A stretch of 64,000 bases of DNA from Sphingobacterium bambusae. GTDB taxonomy: Bacteria > Bacteroidota > Bacteroidia > Sphingobacteriales > Sphingobacteriaceae. Of the stretch, positions 57,547 through 64,000 are shown in pieces. The stretch lies in assembly GCF_033955345.1 (NCBI RefSeq), contig NZ_CP138332.1:2108001-2172000 (forward strand), read 5' to 3'. The notes beneath the pieces are model-generated. The model was not told the origin of the DNA. It did not search any database and saw only the letters and a list, made by a program, of their open reading frames with translations. The translations under genes were made by a program, and so were the position numbers. Positions within the stretch are counted from its first letter, which is position 1. Every line of letters starts with the position of its first letter.

Positions 57547-59883
57547 CTACATTTGTTGCTCGAGTAAGTTGACCACATCTTTCTTACGTTCGATGGGCAG
57601 TACCTGCAAATCCATCAGCTTTCCGTTGCGCAACACCCCGCTTACGGTGGTTTGCTGACCAGCATGCAACTTAAAATCTACATCCCATTCTTTGGGCCAC
57701 GCAGGGAACAATAGAATTTGACCTTCCACAGTTTGTAACAGCATTTCCTGTAAACCGATCATCCCCGATCCGCCCCAGTTATGATCGGGAACCCAATCAA
57801 ATCCCGGCCCCCAAAATGTCGGAAAGCGGCGGTCGGCATTGCCTAGTTTTAACAAGGTCAACCGCTTGGCTTCTTCTGTCAAACCAAGGCGAGCGGCAAA
57901 GATATTATCCTGCTTCCAGCCCACATGGCTTCTGAACTTCTGCACATCCGGATCATGCCAATAGGCGTTTTGCGCTACGTCGATATCCGGCAAGCCTACC
58001 CCATATATCCCCCAAGGGAATACTGGATACAACTGCGGAGATTCCGTGTTATTTACCCGAGCCCACACTTGGGCGGGCGCTAGCATCTTCTTTCCATCCA
58101 ATGTTCGGGTAGGCAATGGCGGAATCTTCGCTAAGAAAGTTTTAAAATAAGCACGTTGGGTAGTATCCAGCACTTGATCGGGCAGCAGCAGCAACCGACT
58201 GGTCACTTGCCGCAGGGCTGCTATTGTGGTCGACGCGTTGTAAGCCATCTTATAGGTCTCTGCCGATGATCCTGGATAAAAAACGAGATGACCATCCTGA
58301 TCCAGCACTTTGCTTCCGCGTTGTCGCGCGCGATATTGATAATGCTCATCAAAAAAACGGATGCAGCTTTCGACAAAAGGCAGGTAGCCTTTGATCGACT
58401 GGCCTCCGTAGTTATGGGTTTCAAGCATCATCATACAAAACTCCAGTACCGTATCCCACTGATACTCCAACCAAGCATTATATTCCAATCCCGGATCATA
58501 ATCTTTGGGGCGTTTCCAGTTGTATTCTGCCGGATTGGGTAGTCCAAAGTTTTCCAACTGTTCGGTAAAACTTGCCCCGGCATGTCCCCAGTAGACCTTG
58601 GATCGCCACTCTGCATTACGCTGTATGCGCTGGTAAAACTTAAACTGCGACGCCATCATGTCTAGGTCTCCACTTTTGAGCATCGGCCAATATACCAGTC
58701 GCTGGTTTTGCGCGGTATGCGTTCCGCCGCCCCAATTTCTAAAGTCTGGCGTAAATGTAAAGCTGCTGTCTACTCCTGAAGGGTCGTAGGTAAAGAGGCC
58801 ACCGTTAAACTTCGTGGGGTATTCGCCGTAGGCATTGCAGGCCAACATGTAGCGAAAAAGCTGATAGTTTCTCCCGATCTGCCATGCTGCATCTGCTGTA
58901 TCCTTGGCTGACGGATGGATGGCGATGTAGCTGCGCGACCAAAAATTTGACCACCATTTTTCGGCCTTTTGTTTCACTTCAGGCAACGCGCTCCATTTTG
59001 TAGTCTGTTGTTCAACATACTTTTTCCAGTCGCTCAGCTCAGCAGCTTGGCGTACCAACAAAGTCGCCTGCAGCCGATGTGTCGTGGCTGCCTTTTGGCT
59101 TTTTAAGCGCCAGCCCATAAAGTCGGTATCCAGATAACGTCCATGGTGATAGCCATCGAACAGCATATGCTGCCCCTGCAAGATACCTCCCGATATGAGG
59201 GGGTAGAGCGGATTGAGTAGCGAGTCTTTCACCGATTCCAGCTTTTGCTGTCCAACGACGATATCAAAAGCTGTTTCCGGTTTGTTTTGGTGAAAGAACA
59301 GCAGGCCGTTGGGTATTGCAGAGATGCTGTCCCGATGCGTTACCACCGGTTTCGGCGGCGCCCATTTCCACGAGTTGGCATTGTTTTCCTTTTTTTGCGG
59401 ATAAAGATCTTTGTAGCGCCAATTTTCATAGGTTGCTACGAGCTCCACCTTCTTATCGGCTTTTATCTCTACATGCACATTGGGTGCGTGCACATCCACC
59501 CAAAGGAGCAATTCGGCTTTTACACCATTGCTCTGCCCGGCAATAGCTACTTGCCCCTTTTCCAACAGCAGTTCCTGCCGGAACGCTACGCCTTCAAATG
59601 GATTTGGCGACATGTTCAAACGCACACGTCCCAGTTTCAGTAACGTATTATTCTCGTCAAAAGCGCCACTCTTTCCCAGATAAAACAGGACATCACCATT
59701 TTCCACCCACACATTCAGGCCGATATCGCCAGCACCTACGGGCATCGACTCGGATGAATTTTTACTTGGGCTGGTCCACAGCACGTGGTAGCCCTTCCAA
59801 TCAAACGACTGCGCCTGGAGCTGCTGCAAAGACCATAAAAGAATAAGGAAGGTGATAAACGTACTTTTTCGATTCATATCCAT
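57547..59883 (-). CDS. DUF5703 family putative glycoside hydrolase
   Basis: A 778-residue exported protein (signal peptide ending QLQAQ). The N-terminal beta-sandwich (about 25-290) opens with YHVLWTSPSKNSSESMPVGAGDIGLNVWV, the DUF5703 signature. The C-terminal part looks like an (alpha/alpha)6 barrel as in GH95/GH65-type enzymes (YPTKFNGGLFTYD, YPGSSAETYKMAYNAST). No activity is assigned to the family that I know of. Its position among GH106, GH127, esterase and the rhamnose operon suggests a role on rhamnose-containing pectin side chains. Confidence 0.75.
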   Translation of the reverse strand: MDMNRKSTFITFLILLWSLQQLQAQSFDWKGYHVLWTSPSKNSSESMPVGAGDIGLNVWVENGDVLFYLGKSGAFDENNTLLKLGRVRLNMSPNPFEGVAFRQELLLEKGQVAIAGQSNGVKAELLLWVDVHAPNVHVEIKADKKVELVATYENWRYKDLYPQKKENNANSWKWAPPKPVVTHRDSISAIPNGLLFFHQNKPETAFDIVVGQQKLESVKDSLLNPLYPLISGGILQGQHMLFDGYHHGRYLDTDFMGWRLKSQKAATTHRLQATLLVRQAAELSDWKKYVEQQTTKWSALPEVKQKAEKWWSNFWSRSYIAIHPSAKDTADAAWQIGRNYQLFRYMLACNAYGEYPTKFNGGLFTYDPSGVDSSFTFTPDFRNWGGGTHTAQNQRLVYWPMLKSGDLDMMASQFKFYQRIQRNAEWRSKVYWGHAGASFTEQLENFGLPNPAEYNWKRPKDYDPGLEYNAWLEYQWDTVLEFCMMMLETHNYGGQSIKGYLPFVESCIRFFDEHYQYRARQRGSKVLDQDGHLVFYPGSSAETYKMAYNASTTIAALRQVTSRLLLLPDQVLDTTQRAYFKTFLAKIPPLPTRTLDGKKMLAPAQVWARVNNTESPQLYPVFPWGIYGVGLPDIDVAQNAYWHDPDVQKFRSHVGWKQDNIFAARLGLTEEAKRLTLLKLGNADRRFPTFWGPGFDWVPDHNWGGSGMIGLQEMLLQTVEGQILLFPAWPKEWDVDFKLHAGQQTTVSGVLRNGKLMDLQVLPIERKKDVVNLLEQQM

Positions 59884-59896
59884 GTTATCCCTTGAT

Positions 59897-61315
59897 CTAC
59901 CAATCGTCGGTTCGGAACGAACCTACGGGCAATCCGTTTACGCCAAATATTTCCCCTACGACAAAATCCCGAAAGGCATATCGTACTGCAACAGGATGTG
60001 GAACACGCGGTGATGACGCGACAATCGTCTTCCCCTGTATGTTTGCCGTCGCTGGGTAAAAAACTTTATTATCACCTGCGATTTCCAGCGTCGTAATTTC
60101 TTTACCAAAAGCGGTAAGCCCCAAGGGCGCATCTTGGAAACGCAATGTCGCCGTACTTCCATCAATGGAGAGGCTATCGAAGCTTGGGCTACGGTAAGCG
60201 ACGGCTTCCAAGCCATAGCTTCCACCCAATGCCAATAAAGCAAGCCGTTCGCCACCCTCCTTTTTACGTGCTGGGTGAATACAATTTTCTTCCCCCAAAT
60301 CCAATGTCACGGCCATGCCGCTATGTGGAATATGTTTTAAAGATTTTCGCTGTGCATCGCGCAGATATGCGGAGTTATACTTGCCTCCCAATAAAAATGG
60401 CGGCAGTGAAGCATAATCAAAGGGTGCTATTTGCGTAAAATAAAAGGGAAGTTGACCATCATTCCACAGCTTCCTGTACTGCGTTACCATGCGCGGAAAT
60501 AAAACTTCGTACGCCTCAGGACGTTCGTAATTGGATTCTCCCTGATACCAGATGATGCCTTTTATCCCGAAACCGATCAAGGGATGAATCATGCCGTTAT
60601 AGAGCATAGTGGGCACTCGATTCTTATCTTTCAATCCTTCTTCTTGCTGCGGGATCTTGATGTCCTGTTGATCAGCGAGCCACGCGGCATCCATCCAAGC
60701 TTCCACATTAGAGCCTCCATAACTGCTCACGATAAGCCCCACCGGAACCTTCAACTGCTGGCGCAGCCTTTTGCCAAAGAAATAAGCGGTTGCGCTAAAG
60801 TTTGCCACAGTCGATGGACTTGCGACTTTCCATCGTGAGGGTTTACTATCGGCTGAGGGTTTCAATTGTGGATTTCGCGGAACGGTATATAAGCGCAACT
60901 GCTGATCTTCGCTATCCAAAATTGCTTCGGTACTTCCCATAATGGGCTGCGCAGGATATCCTTTCATCGGCATTTCCATGTTCGATTGCCCAGCACACAA
61001 CCAAACTTCGCCCAGCCAGACATCGGCCAGCGAGATGTTTTCATCCGCTGAAATTTGTATTGCATAAGGACCGCCAGCTTTGGCCGTCTGTACCTCTTGA
61101 CGCCAACTGCCATCTTTATCGGCTTTTGCCTGATAGGTCTTATTATCCCAAGAGGTTCGTACCTTCACTAGGGACAAGGGCTTTGCCCAGCCCCATATAG
61201 GCACATTTTTTTGCTGCTGTAAAACCATCCCATCGGTAAAAATCGCCGCGAGGCGAACTTCAGCTTTCAAGGACACTGCTGCAAGGAGCAACAGCAAGGT
61301 GAGGATTTTTTTCAC
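59897..61315 (-). CDS. Exported SGNH esterase, sialate O-acetylesterase-like
   Basis: 472 residues with a signal peptide (ILTLLLLLAAVSLKAE). The nucleophile Ser is in CAGQSNMEMPMKG (near 112), the oxyanion region in WYQGESNYERPEAYE (near 260), and the His in ENCIHPARKKEGGERLAL (near 350). Such enzymes remove acetyl groups from many plant glycans besides sialic acid; in this locus a pectin-type substrate is more likely. It is 14 bp upstream of the DUF5703 gene. Confidence 0.9.
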   Translation of the reverse strand: MKKILTLLLLLAAVSLKAEVRLAAIFTDGMVLQQQKNVPIWGWAKPLSLVKVRTSWDNKTYQAKADKDGSWRQEVQTAKAGGPYAIQISADENISLADVWLGEVWLCAGQSNMEMPMKGYPAQPIMGSTEAILDSEDQQLRLYTVPRNPQLKPSADSKPSRWKVASPSTVANFSATAYFFGKRLRQQLKVPVGLIVSSYGGSNVEAWMDAAWLADQQDIKIPQQEEGLKDKNRVPTMLYNGMIHPLIGFGIKGIIWYQGESNYERPEAYEVLFPRMVTQYRKLWNDGQLPFYFTQIAPFDYASLPPFLLGGKYNSAYLRDAQRKSLKHIPHSGMAVTLDLGEENCIHPARKKEGGERLALLALGGSYGLEAVAYRSPSFDSLSIDGSTATLRFQDAPLGLTAFGKEITTLEIAGDNKVFYPATANIQGKTIVASSPRVPHPVAVRYAFRDFVVGEIFGVNGLPVGSFRTDDW

Positions 61316-61351
61316 GCGAAACAGTTTAAAATTTTCAGATCTAACCTTAGC

Positions 61352-63370
61352 TTATCGGGCAGGCAGCCAAACCGACATATCACCAAACTCCCGATTACCC
61401 CAAGCAAAATACGGAATAAGCCGTACAGATACGGCTTTCTTTTCGTCCTTGGAAAGCGTACGATACAGGCTATTCCATTGTCCAGCTTCGTCTGTATATG
61501 CCTTTCCTTCCAAGAAGACCAAATCTTGTCCCAACACGGCATCATGAACCGGCTCGAACCGTTCGGCTGTCTTGATTTTTAATGCAAAAAGATCTTGTTC
61601 ATTAGCCACATCTGCTTGTTCTAAACAGTAGACCACAGGACCGCGTTTTACAGCAACCTGATTCCGTGTTTCCTCCACCAATGGGTTCGCCTCCATAAAT
61701 TCCACCTCCATCGGCAGGTGGATACGAATACGATCGCCTTTCTTTACCCCCCCTGCGAGCTGTGCATAGCCCTTATCTACCTTGAAATCTACCTTTTTAT
61801 TATTGAGATGAATTTCTGCTTGGGATGCCCATCCGGGGATACGAAATTTCAGTTGGTAGTCGCGAGGTACTTCTTCTACGACAAAAGTAGCGTCGCCATC
61901 CCAAGGATAATTAGACTCCTGTTTGATCTTGATGGCCTTCGCGTTAAACTTGGTATCCAACACATTGCCCCCATAAAGGTTTACCCAAACGGTATTTTCC
62001 GACAGGCCGTACGCGTAGTTTGCTACCTCGGCTATCGTACGCACCACATTGGGTGGGCAGCAATTGGAGAGTGCAATGTAGGGCACACGCTTCTTGGACC
62101 AGCGTTGCTGAAAAGGCAGCGCATGGGAGAAACTGAGCGGATTGGTGTATAAAAATTTATCGCCATCCAAGCTTATTCCGGATAGCACCGAATTATAGAG
62201 GGCCAACTCCAACACATCCATATATTTGGCATCGCCCGTCAAGTTGGTCATGCGCCAGTTCCACAGCATGTTGCCAATATTGGCGCATGTTTCGTTATGC
62301 GCCGTCAGATTGGGCAGTTGGTAATCTCTGCCAAAGGCTTGATGTATCTTTTGTACTTGGGTTGGGTCATATGATGTGCCATCGGGCGATGTCCCGTCAT
62401 ACAACGAACCAAGACCACCGGTGATGTACATTTTATGTTGCACAACATCGTCCCATATGTTAAGAAGTCGATTACTCAGCGTCGTATCTTGCAATTCGGC
62501 ACACAGATCGGCTACGCCGGCATACAGGTAGCTAGCGCGTACGGCATGCCCCATCGCCTTATTTTGCTGGCGGAATGGGATGCGATCTTGGTTATCATCC
62601 GTACCATCTTCGATCTCGCCTTTGATGTCTACCAAGTGTTTGGCCAGCTCCAGGTATTTCGGTTCTTTGGTCGTCCGGTAGAGCTCGACCGTGCCCATGT
62701 AGTGCGAAGGGCATATCGCATTACGCGCCAAGGTAGGGTTCGATTTTTTATAGAATCCATACAGGTAGTCGGCCGCCTTGATGGCGATATCCAACAGGTT
62801 ACGTTGCCCGGTAACGCGGTAGTGAATACATCCGGCTGTCATCAAATGCCCGATGTTGTAGGATTCAAAGCTCAAGCGATCCTGAAACTCGATGTTCGTT
62901 CCCGCATTACGCTGATCGATCGTTGCTTTCGTATAGATATAGCCATCGGCACGCTGCGCCTTGGCAATGACCGGGATCACCTGATCGATCATCTGCAAGA
63001 GCTTCTTATCTTTAGTCTGTGCATAGAGTGCGCAAACGGCTTCCAGCGTTTTGTAAAAATCGCCATCATGGAAGGAAGGGCCTTTGTGCTCGCCTTGTTC
63101 AAGTCCAGCGGCGATTTCAAAATTCCGATAAGCGTGGCTGATATCGGCCCTAGTGTACACTTCCCACAGATTGGGCACCATATGCTCGTAGCATGTTGCC
63201 GTCCGATCGGCCCAAAATCCTTTTGTCCAAGTTACATCGCCCATATCCACAGCCTTCTGTAGCGCAAATGGGCTAGAACTCGTGTTGGTTATCGCACGCT
63301 CCTGCGCGGACAGTCCCTTGCTTAAACAGAGCAGCGCAAGGCCTATACCGTATATTTTTTTATTGATCAT
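61352..63370 (-). CDS. Glycoside hydrolase family 127 (beta-L-arabinofuranosidase) protein
   Basis: A 672-residue exported enzyme (signal ending KGLSAQ). The (alpha/alpha)6 barrel has the diagnostic zinc/catalytic motifs: ETCANIGNMLW (Glu and Cys) and SNCCPPNVVRT (double Cys). This supports a GH127 retaining beta-L-arabinofuranosidase using Cys as nucleophile. It probably trims arabinose from the same glycan as the neighbouring GH106-like enzyme, 24 bp upstream. Confidence 0.92.
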   Translation of the reverse strand: MINKKIYGIGLALLCLSKGLSAQERAITNTSSSPFALQKAVDMGDVTWTKGFWADRTATCYEHMVPNLWEVYTRADISHAYRNFEIAAGLEQGEHKGPSFHDGDFYKTLEAVCALYAQTKDKKLLQMIDQVIPVIAKAQRADGYIYTKATIDQRNAGTNIEFQDRLSFESYNIGHLMTAGCIHYRVTGQRNLLDIAIKAADYLYGFYKKSNPTLARNAICPSHYMGTVELYRTTKEPKYLELAKHLVDIKGEIEDGTDDNQDRIPFRQQNKAMGHAVRASYLYAGVADLCAELQDTTLSNRLLNIWDDVVQHKMYITGGLGSLYDGTSPDGTSYDPTQVQKIHQAFGRDYQLPNLTAHNETCANIGNMLWNWRMTNLTGDAKYMDVLELALYNSVLSGISLDGDKFLYTNPLSFSHALPFQQRWSKKRVPYIALSNCCPPNVVRTIAEVANYAYGLSENTVWVNLYGGNVLDTKFNAKAIKIKQESNYPWDGDATFVVEEVPRDYQLKFRIPGWASQAEIHLNNKKVDFKVDKGYAQLAGGVKKGDRIRIHLPMEVEFMEANPLVEETRNQVAVKRGPVVYCLEQADVANEQDLFALKIKTAERFEPVHDAVLGQDLVFLEGKAYTDEAGQWNSLYRTLSKDEKKAVSVRLIPYFAWGNREFGDMSVWLPAR

Positions 63371-63394
63371 TTTTTATCCTTCCCTGTAAAAAAT

Positions 63395-64000
63395 CTATTT
63401 TTCCCCTTTTTCAAACCAAAGCAACTGCACATCTCCTGCTAATCCCGCCGGTTGCAACGCTTTCAGAAATTTTGGCGTCGCCGTCGTCTGTATCATCTTC
63501 TGCTCGGCCTTGCCACTTTCTTCATAGCCAAATCGATTGCCCCAAGTATGATAAACGTTTATTTCCAATAGATTTTCACCTTTTTTCAATTCGTCCGTGA
63601 CATCTATTTCATAAGGCTTTGCCCAGATCACACCCACTTCCTTTCCATTTAGGAACACTTCGGCCATCCCTTCCACATCGGCTAAGCGAAGTACTGTCCG
63701 CTTACTTTTCAATTTATTGGCCTGTTTAAAGCGTAAGGTATAGCTCCCTTTGCCTGCATGGTAGCGCAGGGTTTCTTCTTCCGAATCGGTCCAAAATGCA
63801 GGAACTTCTTGCTCCATTGTTTTCGCTTCCTGGCCTTCGAGCTGCATTGTCCACTTGCCCTTTAAAGTTTCGGCCCGTTGTTCTTTCCAAACCGGCAGAT
63901 CTAGCTGTTTGTCGCTCAAGAGTATAAACAACGATTGATGAGGAGCAAAATTTACGGAAACGCCGATACGGCCATCATCATTTCTTGTTTCTACAGCACG
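63395..64000 (-). CDS. GH106 alpha-L-rhamnosidase-like protein, C-terminal part only
   Basis: The frame is open to the window edge, so the start lies beyond 64000; only about 200 C-terminal residues are seen. The order VSVNFAPHQSLFILL, KGKWTMQLEG, SYTLRFKQAN, VLRLADVEGMAEVFLNGKEV and GENLLEINVYHTWGNRFGYE, ending with a GLAGDVQLLWFE segment, matches the C-terminal beta domains of GH106. The family cleaves terminal alpha-L-rhamnose, fitting the rhamnose operon downstream. Confidence 0.82.
   Translation of the reverse strand, partial: RAVETRNDDGRIGVSVNFAPHQSLFILLSDKQLDLPVWKEQRAETLKGKWTMQLEGQEAKTMEQEVPAFWTDSEEETLRYHAGKGSYTLRFKQANKLKSKRTVLRLADVEGMAEVFLNGKEVGVIWAKPYEIDVTDELKKGENLLEINVYHTWGNRFGYEESGKAEQKMIQTTATPKFLKALQPAGLAGDVQLLWFEKGEK

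Noticed and set aside
62435..63262. A 275-codon plus-strand frame inside the GH127 gene
   Set aside because: It is antisense to a clear GH127 coding sequence with intact catalytic motifs; high GC makes the complementary frame open by chance.

Overview
The window comes from a Bacteroidota chromosome, most likely Sphingobacteriaceae (Sphingobacterium-like). The evidence is the SusC/SusD pairs, fasciclin lipoproteins, an HTCS-type regulator, promoters of the TTTG-N19-TAnnTTTG type, and an rrn operon in the order 16S, tRNA-Ile, tRNA-Ala, 23S, 5S. Genus cannot be fixed by eye.

Layout. (1) 1-9.4 kb: a minus-strand unit FAS1, SusC, SusD, FAS1 (the last cut by the window edge), with a rhamnogalacturonan-acetylesterase-like SGNH enzyme upstream. 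(2) 9.5-16.3 kb: housekeeping genes: ndk, ybeY, ruvX/yqgF, an exported DUF1684-peptide deformylase fusion, glutamine cyclotransferase, yraN, dnaG and a PglD-like acyltransferase. (3) 16.4-17.7 kb: no intact gene. It holds a 21-bp tandem array inside a decayed single-frame ORF, two identical palindromes, a REP-like element and two tandem remnants of a 5S tail. (4) 17.7-23.5 kb: the rrn operon on the minus strand, with two Bacteroidota-type promoters. (5) 23.6-28.3 kb: Fsr-like MFS pump with FadR-type regulator, Lrp regulator divergent from a DHA2 exporter, and an SDR. (6) 28.4-45.5 kb: a polysaccharide utilisation locus with two sulfatases, GH2, DUF3823, SusD, SusC, two GH43 enzymes and a two-gene HTCS. 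(7) 45.6-51.2 kb: ZIP transporter, an almost gene-free kilobase, a phosphoglycolate-phosphatase-like HAD enzyme, and a Gfo/Idh oxidoreductase paired with a DUF1080 protein. (8) 51.5-64 kb: a complete L-rhamnose catabolic run (transporter, isomerase, kinase, aldolase/dehydrogenase) downstream of DUF5703, SGNH esterase, GH127 and a GH106-like enzyme cut by the window end.

How it works together. The right-hand block reads as removal of acetyl, L-arabinofuranosyl and L-rhamnosyl groups from a pectin-like (rhamnogalacturonan) glycan outside the cytoplasm, then import of L-rhamnose and conversion to dihydroxyacetone phosphate and lactaldehyde-derived products. The central PUL is built for a sulfated arabinose/galactose-containing glycan sensed by the split HTCS.

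The most unusual signal is a family of three short intergenic units (28.39, 46.51 and 48.24 kb). Each has a nearly identical 24-28 nt block followed by a rho-independent terminator. The block is the reverse complement of a leader ending in a start codon, and 13 nt of one copy are exactly antisense to the leader of the FAS1-SusCD operon at 7.5 kb. One copy has a perfect sigma-54-type promoter just upstream. I propose a small antisense RNA family aimed at Sus-type leaders. This is an inference and has not been tested.
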